DNA from: UBA11400 sp964473555
GTDB lineage: Bacteria; Bacteroidota; Rhodothermia; Balneolales; HLUCCA01
Direction of reading: 5' to 3'
Assembly: GCA_964473555.1 (NCBI GenBank)
Contig: CAYYPL010000017.1
Location: 1-9,778, forward strand
DNA length: 9,778 bases
This document shows positions 1-6,747 of the stretch, piece after piece (the first letter of the stretch is position 1; each line of letters begins with the position of its first letter). The translations under genes and the position numbers were made by a program. Under the pieces are notes generated by a model, which was not told the DNA's origin, made no database searches, and saw only the letters and a program-made list of their open reading frames with translations.

Positions 1-62
1 AACTGAAAACTGAAAACTGAAAACTGAAAACTGAAAACTGAAAACTGAAAACTGAAAACTGA
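1..62. repeat. Tandem heptamer array (AACTGAA)n
   Basis: Eight perfect head-to-tail copies of the 7-bp unit AACTGAA occupy 1-56, and a partial ninth copy runs to 62. The array begins at the window edge, so its true length is unknown. The unit is not a multiple of three and no gene reads through it. Heptameric short tandem repeats of this general kind are known from cyanobacterial intergenic regions. The function here is unknown. Confidence 0.95.
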
Positions 63-110
63 GGACAGAGTAGAGAATAATGCATAAGGGTCTGAATACA
101 TTGAAAAAGA

Positions 111-138
111 TCCGTTGTCTGTTTTCCGTTGTCCGTAT
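111..138. repeat. Degenerate heptad array (TCCGTTG-type) upstream of argB
   Basis: Four consecutive 7-bp units read TCCGTTG, TCTGTTT, TCCGTTG and TCCGTAT. The array ends 14 bp before the argB ATG. It is pyrimidine/T-rich, whereas the AACTGAA array to its left is purine/A-rich. This repeats the purine-left, pyrimidine-right layout seen ahead of argH, although the pairing potential of the two arms here is weak. About 48 bp between the arrays show no other feature. Confidence 0.75.
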
Positions 139-152
139 TCTTACAAATCAAC

Positions 153-950
153 ATGTCATTAACCCAAATCTACAAACTAAGCGGCAACCTGGTTGACTCT
201 CCAGCCCAGCTCAAAGCCCTTGGCCAGTTAATCGCCTCGGCGCAGGCGCAGGGAGACCGTATGATCGTTGTGCATGGGGGCGGGAAGCAGGTCAATGCCC
301 TGTCGAAGGCGCTGGACGTGCCGGTGACTCAGATCCAGGGCCGACGCGTGACCGACGCCCGGACTATCGAAGTCCTCACCCATACCATAGCCGGATCCGT
401 AAACCTCAACATCGTATCCGCACTACGCTCAGCGGATGTCCGAGCCATGGGACTCACCGGCGTCGATGCCAACATCACGACCGCGTCACGGCGTCCGCCA
501 CTACCCATTAACGGCGTTCCGACCGATTTCGGACTCGTGGCGGAGCTCGATTCCGTCGACTTTTCGTCCCTGAGCATCCTGCTCGACCACGGAATCGTGC
601 CCGTCATTGGCTGCCTCACCTGGTCCGCCGATCACGGAATCCTGAACATTAACGCCGATACCTTCGCGAATCGAATCGCCCTGGCAGCCAATGCCGACGC
701 CCTGACGCTGCTCATGGAACCGGATCAGGTCTGGAGCTCCGACGGAGCGCCGCTTAGCTCGCTATCTGAGCTGGAGTGTGAAGTGGGTATCCGGGAGGGG
801 TGGATTTCCGAGGGAATGCTGCCCAAACTCAGCGCCGGATTCTCGGCCCTGAGCGCGGGTATCCGTTCGGTGGTGCTGGGTAGTCCGACCGGGCTTTTAA
901 CTGGAAAATCCACCACATTGACTCGAGTCGAAGGAGATATCCATGGATAA
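153..950 (+). CDS. argB: Acetylglutamate (N-acyl-glutamate) kinase ArgB
   Basis: A cytoplasmic amino-acid kinase that phosphorylates the gamma-carboxylate of N-acetylglutamate, the second step of arginine synthesis. Some Bacteroidota use the N-succinyl substrate, and the sequence cannot settle which applies. The 265-residue product is full length for the family. Visible motifs are K8 in the first strand, HGGGK at 41-45 (nucleotide/phosphate loop), GRRVTD at 63-68, GLTGVD at 100-105, NADT at 167-170 and GMLPKL at 221-226 with the active-site-type lysine K225. The ATG at 153 is preferred over a TTG at 129, because the TTG lies inside the heptad array and would add eight residues before the conserved start. 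No Shine-Dalgarno site precedes it, only A-rich sequence. Its last codons overlap the start of the 943-1065 open frame, and argE follows. Confidence 0.95.
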   Translation: MSLTQIYKLSGNLVDSPAQLKALGQLIASAQAQGDRMIVVHGGGKQVNALSKALDVPVTQIQGRRVTDARTIEVLTHTIAGSVNLNIVSALRSADVRAMGLTGVDANITTASRRPPLPINGVPTDFGLVAELDSVDFSSLSILLDHGIVPVIGCLTWSADHGILNINADTFANRIALAANADALTLLMEPDQVWSSDGAPLSSLSELECEVGIREGWISEGMLPKLSAGFSALSAGIRSVVLGSPTGLLTGKSTTLTRVEGDIHG

Positions 951-1065
951 TGTTAACTCAAAGCACAACAAAGAGATAGGATTAGTAATGCATCAAGTGT
1001 TAGAACTGGAATTTATCCGCATTTCCGGATCACTAACCCGTTTAAAATCAGCATCTAATGGATAA
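943..1065 (+). CDS. Possible 40-aa mini-ORF bridging argB and argE
   Basis: An open frame of 40 codons starts at ATG 943 inside the last codons of argB and ends at TAA 1063-1065, inside the second and third codons of argE, so it overlaps each neighbour by 8 bp. AAGGAG at 931-936 sits 6 bp before its ATG, the best ribosome site in the arg cluster, though those bases also encode ArgB residues. The peptide starts MDNVNS and argE starts MDNIKP; the two DNA starts share ATGGATAA. This could be a translated coupling peptide, or the displaced original argE start after a roughly 115-bp insertion. A small hairpin (ATCCG 1015-1019, CGGAT 1026-1030) lies within it. No homology is recognised, and translation is unproven. 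Confidence 0.3.
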   Translation: MDNVNSKHNKEIGLVMHQVLELEFIRISGSLTRLKSASNG

Positions 1066-2191
1066 CATCAAACCGACCATATCGACGTATTTGGATCGTG
1101 CGATCGCTTCGCTGTCGGTCTCTGAGTTGCTGCAACAACTTATCGCATTCCCTACGCTTAGCACCCATGAGAAACCGCTGGTCGACTGGTTGGAATCGCG
1201 GCTGAGCGATGTTCCGCAGCTTAAAATCACCCGGATTCAGGACAATCTGATCGTTACGCTCGGCTCCGGACACCCATTTCTGCTTCTCAACTCACATTCC
1301 GACGTAGTACCACTCTCCGAAGCGCTTGGTGCTGTCACGTTTTCTCCGGAAATCCGCGATGGAGCCATATACGGGCGCGGGTCCACCGACGCGAAAGGCT
1401 GCGTTTCGGCCATGCTCAAAGCCCTGATTGACCTGGCGGTTTCAGGGTGGAGACCCAATCAGGGGAGTGTCGCCCTGGCGTTGACCGTCTGCGAGGAAAC
1501 CTCCGGCGAGCACAACGGAATGGCGCACATACGATCTTTGATTGACTCTGGCGATTTCCCAATGCCTGATGCTGCCATCGTCGGAGAGCCCACGCATCTG
1601 GCGCCCTGCATCGCTCAGAAGGGACTCCTTGTGCTCAATATTCGAACCCACGGTGCGTCTGGACATGCGGCCAGAATCACCGGATCCAACGCTATCTACG
1701 GCATGGCCGATGTGCTAAAATCTGTGCAGGAAGTCAGTTTTCCAACCGAGAATCCGTTCCTGGGACGCACGCGCATCACTCCGACGCAATTACACGCCGG
1801 AGTCGCGAACAACGTAATGCCCGAATCCGCCGAACTCACGCTCGACATCCGCACGATTCCCGATGTGTCCAATTCCGAGATTCTAGATCGATTTCAGCAG
1901 ATTGACGGAGCCGACGTGCGAGTCCACAGCGACCGATTTATCTCAGTTGCAACTGATCCGGACGCCAAAATCGTCCAGATTACCCGAAATGTCACCCAAA
2001 AAGAGCCATTTGGATCCCCAACTGCCTCCGATTGGGTGTTTTTACACGATATTCCGACCGTTAAACTCGGCCCCGGACACTCGGAACTGTCCCATACTGC
2101 ACAGGAGCATATTATAATTGAGGAGTTACATCTTGGCGTTGAAACGTATACGGACATAATCAAATACTTTTTTGAAAACATAAATCTTTAG
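1058..2191 (+). CDS. argE: M20-family acetylornithine deacetylase (ArgE/DapE-like)
   Basis: A dinuclear zinc amidohydrolase expected to remove the acyl group from N-acyl-ornithine. The product is 377 residues, normal for the family. Metal-site and catalytic positions visible by family pattern: H80 and D82 in NSHSDVVP, D111 in GRGSTDAKG, the catalytic/metal pair E146-E147 in CEETSGEHNG, E177 in GEPTH, and H346 in the C-terminal SHTAQEH. The lid domain, with GASGHAAR at 199-206, lies between the two halves of the catalytic domain. The ATG at 1058 has no Shine-Dalgarno site, in line with most genes in this cluster. Placement between argB and argH supports ornithine rather than succinyl-diaminopimelate as substrate. 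The substrate could be N-succinyl-ornithine if the lineage uses succinylated intermediates. Confidence 0.88.
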   Translation: MDNIKPTISTYLDRAIASLSVSELLQQLIAFPTLSTHEKPLVDWLESRLSDVPQLKITRIQDNLIVTLGSGHPFLLLNSHSDVVPLSEALGAVTFSPEIRDGAIYGRGSTDAKGCVSAMLKALIDLAVSGWRPNQGSVALALTVCEETSGEHNGMAHIRSLIDSGDFPMPDAAIVGEPTHLAPCIAQKGLLVLNIRTHGASGHAARITGSNAIYGMADVLKSVQEVSFPTENPFLGRTRITPTQLHAGVANNVMPESAELTLDIRTIPDVSNSEILDRFQQIDGADVRVHSDRFISVATDPDAKIVQITRNVTQKEPFGSPTASDWVFLHDIPTVKLGPGHSELSHTAQEHIIIEELHLGVETYTDIIKYFFENINL

Positions 2192-2245
2192 GCAGTAGGG
2201 AGTGGGAAGTGGGGAGTAGATCCCACTGCCCACTGCCCACTACTC
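2192..2245. repeat. Heptad inverted repeat (AGTGGGN / CCCACTG) between argE and argH
   Basis: Directly after the argE stop codon, three 7-bp units (AGTAGGG, AGTGGGA, AGTGGGG; 2194-2214) are followed by CCCACTG, CCCACTG and CCCACT (2222-2241). Bases 2201-2213 can pair with 2222-2234 at all but one position, across an 8-bp loop, giving a strong stem. No T-run follows, so it is not a classical intrinsic terminator. It could still act as a transcript-end or processing structure for argB-argE. Confidence 0.85.
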
Positions 2246-2266
2246 AAACACAGAATAGAGTAAAGA

Positions 2267-2315
2267 GATGAGGGATGAGTAACATACTTGTCCCTCATCC
2301 CTCGTCCCTCATCCC
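2267..2315. repeat. Heptad inverted repeat (TCCCTCA) immediately upstream of argH
   Basis: The left arm 2267-2279 (GATGAGGGATGAG) is complementary to 2294-2306 apart from one G-T wobble. The right arm is built of the heptads TCCCTCA, TCCCTCG and TCCCTCA plus TCCC, spanning 2291-2315. The stem loop is 14 bp. The right arm ends 12 bp before the argH ATG, so the hairpin or the free pyrimidine tract could affect ribosome access in the mRNA. This is a second heptad hairpin of unrelated sequence next to the one at 2192-2245. Confidence 0.85.
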
Positions 2316-2327
2316 AAATCAAAAATC

Positions 2328-3698
2328 ATGCAACTCTGGAACAAACATACTAACGAAAGCGTCAACCGCGACTGGTTCTTCGATTTCACGACGGCCGAAG
2401 ACCGCGCCTGCGACGTGAATCTGATTTCATACGACATCCGGTGTAATCTGGCTCAGGCTGAAATGCTGGCCAAAATCGGAGTGTACTCGGCGGCGGAGCT
2501 GGATCAGGTGAGGGGCGCGTTGATCGCATTGCATCAGGAGTTCGAGCAGGGGACGTTCACGCTTCAGCCCGATGACGAGGACGTGCATTCGGCGATTGAA
2601 AAGGCGATGATCCAACGTTGTGGGGATCCCGGTATGAAAATCCACACCGGACGTTCACGCAATGATCAGGTGTTGACCGACATCCGTATGTATGCCAAGG
2701 ATCAGTTGGTGACCGCGATGGAGCTGGTAGACAGTCTTTTGACCCAGCTGGAACGCCTTGCATCAGCGTACAATGGGTTACTTTTTACAGGATACACGCA
2801 CACGCAGCCTGCGATGCCGACCTCCGTGGACGCCTGGGCGTATGGATTCATCGATTCATTGTTGCAGAATCAGACGGCGCTGAAACATGCCTATGAGCTG
2901 GTTGACCAGTCTCCGCTTGGGGCGGCGGCCGGATATGGCGTGCCCTTCCTCGATATTGATCGGGAACTGACCGCTAAACTACTCGGATTCTCTCAGGTGC
3001 AATGGGCCGTGACCGCGGTCCAGTTGCAGCGTGGATCCCACGAGAAGCAGGTTGTAGGGCCATTGACATCAGTGGCGTACACGCTGAACAGATTGGCTTC
3101 GGATATTGTATTCTTTTCCAGCAATGATCGTGGAATCATATCCCTGAGCGACGACCAGACTTCCGGAAGCAGTATTATGCCCCAAAAACGAAATCCGGAT
3201 GCCTGGGAGCTGATCCGGGCCGAATACAGCTGGTTCGTGGGCGTGGAAGCGCAGTTGGGTGCGACAGGAGTGAACCTCATCAGCGGATATCATCGCGATT
3301 TTCAGATAACCAAGAAGGCGTTGATGGATGCGTTTGCGCGGGCTGAACGACTGTTCCGTGTGGCGGAGCAGTGTTTATCCGGAACCGAATTCAACACGGA
3401 GAACTGCCGTCAATCGCTATCGCCAGAGCTGTTCGCCACGCATCGTGCTCTCGAGGCAGTTGTCGGCGGAGTGCCGTTTCGGGAAGCATACCGTGCCGTG
3501 GGTACATCCCTCGAAGACCAACAGTCGCTTTCAAAGTATATCGAGTCAGGAGCAGCAGCGTACAGCGTAACCGGATATCCGGGAAATCCGGCAACAGAAC
3601 ACTACACTCAGCTTCGAAACGAAATTGCTCGCTGGATCCAGAGCGCCTCTGAATCCGCAAAACAGACTTTTACTCACTTATTACGCACAAAAGCGTGA
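2328..3698 (+). CDS. argH: Argininosuccinate lyase ArgH
   Basis: Catalyses the last step of arginine synthesis, splitting argininosuccinate into arginine and fumarate, and acts as a cytoplasmic homotetramer. The 456-residue product is full length. The three superfamily blocks are present: GRSRNDQVLTDIRMY at 108-122, TGYTHTQPAMP at 154-164 with the catalytic-type H158, and the fumarase/lyase signature GSSIMPQKRNP at 280-290 with the mobile-loop serine. The segment around SGYHRDFQ is also typical of the lyase. The ATG at 2328 follows an A-rich leader without a Shine-Dalgarno site and lies just beyond the TCCCTCA heptad hairpin, so expression may depend on that structure (inference). The next gene starts 21 bp after its stop, suggesting co-transcription. 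Confidence 0.96.
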   Translation: MQLWNKHTNESVNRDWFFDFTTAEDRACDVNLISYDIRCNLAQAEMLAKIGVYSAAELDQVRGALIALHQEFEQGTFTLQPDDEDVHSAIEKAMIQRCGDPGMKIHTGRSRNDQVLTDIRMYAKDQLVTAMELVDSLLTQLERLASAYNGLLFTGYTHTQPAMPTSVDAWAYGFIDSLLQNQTALKHAYELVDQSPLGAAAGYGVPFLDIDRELTAKLLGFSQVQWAVTAVQLQRGSHEKQVVGPLTSVAYTLNRLASDIVFFSSNDRGIISLSDDQTSGSSIMPQKRNPDAWELIRAEYSWFVGVEAQLGATGVNLISGYHRDFQITKKALMDAFARAERLFRVAEQCLSGTEFNTENCRQSLSPELFATHRALEAVVGGVPFREAYRAVGTSLEDQQSLSKYIESGAAAYSVTGYPGNPATEHYTQLRNEIARWIQSASESAKQTFTHLLRTKA

Positions 3699-3719
3699 TC
3701 TAATGCTTATTTTCAACCT

Positions 3720-4634
3720 ATGAAACCAACACTCAATGATCGATTTTTGGCCAGTTGTGTGGCCGCCTCACTCGGAGAAAGCATCGCGCTTCCCACCGAA
3801 GGGATGAATCCGGAGCAGATCCGGGCTCATTTTGGTACCATTTCCGGACCCGTGGCCCGTCCGGATTCCCCAGATTTTTATCCGCTTGCGCCTGGTAGCA
3901 CGGCTCGTCAGACCGAAGCCTTGCTGGCGGTGCTCAAAGCGTCGCGTCCGCTTCCGGACCTTGCAGGATTCGCCTTCAACATCAAGGACGCGTTTAACCG
4001 TTTTCAGATGCTGTGGCCCAAGAATGCCGCGTTTCCGTGGCCGCCGTTTCCCGATGAGGGACACTACACCTTTGCGTTCGCCTTTCCGGCAGCGTATCGT
4101 TTGGCAGCGGGAAAAAGCACGAAAGCAGAACTGGCCGAATGGCTTAAGTCACTGTCTCCGGTATCGGTGGTGTGGCAGCAGGGGACATGGATCTATCTAC
4201 GGCTGCTGGCCAAGCTGTATGTGACCGATGAGGCCACGTTTTCGGCCGCAGATGCCATGAAAAGCGCCATGGAATTTGCCGATGAGGCTGAGGATCTGTT
4301 TCCGCACGACCACAAGATGAAACGCAAGATGCAGGTCACCGAGCCGCTGCTCGATCGTCCGTTGTCGGAAGTGGCCTCTGCCTGCGGTAACATCGATCAT
4401 GCCGCCGAAAACATCCTCACGTTTGTGGGAAACGCGTTTTACAAGTATCACAATGACTTCGAAACAGGACTTTTGTCCACAACGCATCAGGGCGGAACCA
4501 GCGGCGCGGTCGGATTCTACCTGGGATCGCTGATCGGGGCGTTGCGCGGACAACACACGCTTCCGGGCGCCTGGCTGCATCAGCTCAAGGTAAAAGAAAG
4601 TGTATCATCCGCTGTTTTCGAGTATATTCACTAA
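3720..4634 (+). CDS. ADP-ribosylglycohydrolase-fold protein lacking metal ligands (probable pseudoenzyme)
   Basis: The overall pattern is that of the ADP-ribosylglycohydrolase (DraG/ARH) family: the N-terminal helix with a degenerate G-x-x-x-G-D-A-L-G-like segment and LPTEGM (about 14-29), FGTISGP at 38-44, and the C-terminal GG...GSLIGALRG block (258-277) followed by LPGAW. The 304-residue length fits. The family binds two Mg ions through a TDDT motif and a late DxDT motif. Here the TDDT region reads STARQT (60-65) and the late motif reads GGTSGA (258-263), so the aspartates are replaced by A/R and T/G. Hydrolase activity is therefore unlikely; binding of ADP-ribosylated or nucleotide ligands is possible. 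The open frame is intact, with codon use like its neighbours, which argues that it is a maintained gene. It lies 21 bp after argH and 32 bp before the OsmC gene. Confidence 0.75.
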   Translation: MKPTLNDRFLASCVAASLGESIALPTEGMNPEQIRAHFGTISGPVARPDSPDFYPLAPGSTARQTEALLAVLKASRPLPDLAGFAFNIKDAFNRFQMLWPKNAAFPWPPFPDEGHYTFAFAFPAAYRLAAGKSTKAELAEWLKSLSPVSVVWQQGTWIYLRLLAKLYVTDEATFSAADAMKSAMEFADEAEDLFPHDHKMKRKMQVTEPLLDRPLSEVASACGNIDHAAENILTFVGNAFYKYHNDFETGLLSTTHQGGTSGAVGFYLGSLIGALRGQHTLPGAWLHQLKVKESVSSAVFEYIH

Positions 4635-4666
4635 CCTGAAATCTTCACTTAAAACCCGTTTTTATC

Positions 4667-5080
4667 ATGCAGATCAAGCTTAGCAGAATCGATTCCGATT
4701 ATCACATGGAAGCCGTTAACGACACCGGAAACAAGGTGTATATCGACGGAAACCCCGAAATTGGCGGACACAATCTGGGTGCCCGTCCGATGCAGCTGGT
4801 GCTTATGGCTGCTGCGGGATGCAGCTCCATCGACGTCATCAGCATCCTGCGCAAGCAAAAAATCGAGCTTACCTCGCTGGACGTCGTGGTGGACGGTAAA
4901 CGCGAATCCGGTGGCATTCCGAACATCTTCACAGGCATTCACCTCAAGTATATCCTTGGCGGCGTGCAGGACAAGGCCAAAGCTGAACGCGCCGTGGCAC
5001 TTTCCATGGAAAAATACTGTTCGGTGTCCATAATGCTCGAAAAAACCGCCAAAATCACCTGGGAAATCGAATACGTTTAA
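4667..5080 (+). CDS. OsmC/YhfA-family protein
   Basis: A small OsmC-like protein of 137 residues, the usual length. Family members are dimeric thiol peroxidases that reduce organic hydroperoxides with two cysteines. Both expected cysteines are present: C52 in AAAGCSSIDV, at the start of the long central helix, and C118 in EKYCSVS. The arrangement, including ARPMQLVLMAAAGC, resembles the YhfA/OsmC branch rather than the Ohr branch. The start at ATG 4667 has no Shine-Dalgarno site. It lies 29 bp upstream of metZ, so co-transcription is likely and a sulfur or redox role is plausible (inference from position). Confidence 0.88.
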   Translation: MQIKLSRIDSDYHMEAVNDTGNKVYIDGNPEIGGHNLGARPMQLVLMAAAGCSSIDVISILRKQKIELTSLDVVVDGKRESGGIPNIFTGIHLKYILGGVQDKAKAERAVALSMEKYCSVSIMLEKTAKITWEIEYV

Positions 5081-5109
5081 CAAAAGAAAATTAAGTAGCA
5101 CATTAGTAC

Positions 5110-6282
5110 ATGTCCGAAGAATTGCACAAAGAAACCCGATCCATCCGGATTCAGACAGAGCGCTCGGATCAGCGCGAACACGCTACGCCGTTGTTCATGA
5201 CATCCAGTTTTGTCTTCGAGGATGCCGAACAGGCACGGGCCATGTTTGCCGACGAAATCCAGGGCAACATATATACCCGGTTTTCGAATCCGAACACCAA
5301 CGAGTTTGTCGACAAAATGTGCATGCTCGAGGAGATGGAAGACGGGGTAGCAACTGCATCGGGAATGGCTGGAGTGTTTACGAGCATCGCTGGACTCCTT
5401 CGAGCCGGCGATCACATCGTGTCGTCGCGAGCCGTGTTTGGATCCACGCATCAGTTATTCACGCAGATCCTGCCGCGTTGGGGGATCACGACCACGTATG
5501 TAGATCCGTCCGACAACGAAGCCTGGGAGGCTGCCGTTCGTCCCGAAACTCGAATGCTTTTTGCGGAAACTCCGTCGAATCCGGGATTGCAGCTTACCGA
5601 TCTGGAGTTCCTGGGACAGCTCGCCGAACGTCGCGGACTCATCCTGAACGTGGACAACTGCTTTGCCACGCCGTATGTGCAGGTTCCTGCCCGATTCGGT
5701 GCCCACATCGTGACCCACAGTGCCACCAAATACATCGACGGACAGGGAAGAGCGGTCGGGGGAGTCATTGTTGGACGCAAAGACCTCATCAAAGAAATCC
5801 GTTTCTTCGCTCGGCAGACCGGGCCATCCATGTCGCCCTTTAACGCCTGGATCTTTTCAAAAAGCCTCGAAACGCTGTCCATTCGGATGGACCGGCACTG
5901 TGCCAGCGCCCTTGAACTGGCAAAATGGCTACAGACTCATCCCGAAGTCGAGGGAGTGAGGTATCCATTCCTGGACGGATATCTACAGCTAGACCTTGCA
6001 CGCAAGCAAATGGAAAAAGGCGGAGGGATGGTCGCATTCGACATTAAAGGCGGACTCGAACGCGGACGGAGCTTCCTTAATGCCCTGAAACTCTGCTCTC
6101 TCACTGCCAATCTGGGCGATTCCAGAACCATAGTTACCCATCCGGCGTCAACAACGCACTCCAAACTGAGTCCGGCAGAGCGCCAAAGCGTAGCCATCGG
6201 TGACGGACTCATCCGCGTATCCGTCGGCCTCGAACACATCGGCGACATCATCAAAGACCTTGATCAGGCATTTGGGAAATGA
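5110..6282 (+). CDS. metZ: O-succinylhomoserine sulfhydrylase MetZ (Cys/Met PLP enzyme)
   Basis: A PLP-dependent Cys/Met-metabolism enzyme (fold type I) expected to make homocysteine directly from O-succinylhomoserine and sulfide. The product is 390 residues. Visible landmarks are YTRFSNP at 55-61 (the Y and R bind the cofactor phosphate of the partner subunit), TASGMAG at 82-88, the VDNCFATP block at 181-188 with D182 for the PLP ring nitrogen, HSATKYIDGQGR at 203-214 with the Schiff-base lysine K207, and THPASTTHS near the C-terminus for substrate carboxylate binding. The N-terminal ETRSIRIQTERS and the GQGRAVGG segment favour MetZ over cystathionine gamma-synthase or lyase, although substrate choice within this family is hard to read from sequence. 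No terminator is visible after its stop. Confidence 0.9.
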   Translation: MSEELHKETRSIRIQTERSDQREHATPLFMTSSFVFEDAEQARAMFADEIQGNIYTRFSNPNTNEFVDKMCMLEEMEDGVATASGMAGVFTSIAGLLRAGDHIVSSRAVFGSTHQLFTQILPRWGITTTYVDPSDNEAWEAAVRPETRMLFAETPSNPGLQLTDLEFLGQLAERRGLILNVDNCFATPYVQVPARFGAHIVTHSATKYIDGQGRAVGGVIVGRKDLIKEIRFFARQTGPSMSPFNAWIFSKSLETLSIRMDRHCASALELAKWLQTHPEVEGVRYPFLDGYLQLDLARKQMEKGGGMVAFDIKGGLERGRSFLNALKLCSLTANLGDSRTIVTHPASTTHSKLSPAERQSVAIGDGLIRVSVGLEHIGDIIKDLDQAFGK

Positions 6283-6305
6283 AGTATACTTTGTTTAAGG
6301 GTGAA

Positions 6306-6419
6306 CTATTTTTCTGCGATCTTAAGAACCACATTCCTTTTTTTTCTTCCGGTGTCGACGTACCGATGGGCTTCAACGATCTGATGCAGAGTGTACACGC
6401 GGTCAATAACTAGTTTATA
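6306..6419 (-). pseudogene. C-terminal remnant of a zinc-type/quinone-like alcohol dehydrogenase (MDR family)
   Basis: On the minus strand an open reading segment ends at a TAG (6306-6308). It encodes VIDRVYTLHQIVEAHRYVD followed by TGRKKRNVVLKIAEK. This matches the C-terminal signature of medium-chain dehydrogenase/reductase proteins, typically PVIDRxYPLEEIxEAHRYVExGHKKGNVV. Similarity stops upstream of about 6419, and the roughly 280 residues expected before it are missing. A stop codon in this frame lies at 6462-6464. The fragment converges on metZ and marks a breakpoint between the biosynthetic block and the AT-richer accessory block. It is too short to make a functional enzyme. Confidence 0.8.
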
Positions 6420-6522
6420 GTGCCAAACTGAGGTTTCTGGGGTGTGCTTCTCATATACTATTCACTATCTTGCTGTTATTTAATATTTTAAGAGTAGGAA
6501 ATAAACACAGGAGAATAATTTC

Positions 6523-6747
6523 ATGAACGAAACTACAAGTAGAATTACAGTAAATCCCGAACAGTGCGGTGGTAGGCCTTGTATTCGTGGAATGCGCATT
6601 AGAGTTGTTGATATCTTGGACTTGATGGCATCTGGATTGTCACAGAAAGATGTTTTAGTCGAGTTTCCAGATTTGGAAGAGCAAGATATTGTAGCAGCCA
6701 TTAAATATGCACGCACTAAGATAGATCATCCAATTGTTGCGGCATGA
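6523..6747 (+). CDS. DUF433 (COG2442) antitoxin
   Basis: A 74-residue DUF433 protein, nearly all of it the family domain: RITVNPEQCGGRPCIRGMRI at 7-26, then a helix-turn-helix-like part around DILDLMASGLSQKDVL and the FPDLEEQDIVAAIKYA block at 48-63. DUF433 proteins are usually the DNA-binding antitoxins of DUF5615 PIN-like toxins. AGGAGA at 6509-6514 lies 8 bp before the ATG, a proper Shine-Dalgarno site that most genes in the arg block lack. This fits an imported module. The stop overlaps the toxin start as ATGA (6744-6747), the usual coupled arrangement. The gene looks intact although its toxin is broken. Confidence 0.93.
   Translation: MNETTSRITVNPEQCGGRPCIRGMRIRVVDILDLMASGLSQKDVLVEFPDLEEQDIVAAIKYARTKIDHPIVAA

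Noticed and set aside
1..138. CRISPR array
   Set aside because: The repeats are 7 bp and directly abutting with no unique spacers.
129..152. TTG start giving ArgB eight extra residues
   Set aside because: It lies in the heptad array and precedes the conserved N-terminus; the ATG at 153 fits family length.
391..2000. Frequent TCCGGA/CCGGAT words in argB-argE, considered as a HIP1-like repeated motif
   Set aside because: They fall in codons for Ser-Gly and similar pairs and are explained by codon preference.
1902..2117. 71-codon plus-strand frame inside argE
   Set aside because: Wrong-frame shadow of a well-supported M20 gene; no domain or ribosome site.
3832..4224. 130-codon plus-strand frame inside the ARH-fold gene
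   Set aside because: Arg/Pro-rich composition typical of an off-frame reading of GC-rich coding DNA; the in-frame gene has clear family motifs.
4649..5101. 150-codon minus-strand frame opposite the OsmC gene
   Set aside because: Antisense shadow of OsmC, whose two cysteine motifs are unmistakable; the antisense product is His/Phe-rich and unrecognised.
5319..5843. 174-codon plus-strand frame inside metZ
   Set aside because: Off-frame reading rich in Arg, Ser and Cys; metZ in the other frame has all PLP motifs.
6283..6522. Rho-independent terminator after metZ
   Set aside because: The T-run at 6338-6345 has no GC stem before it and is part of the dehydrogenase remnant's lysine codons on the other strand.
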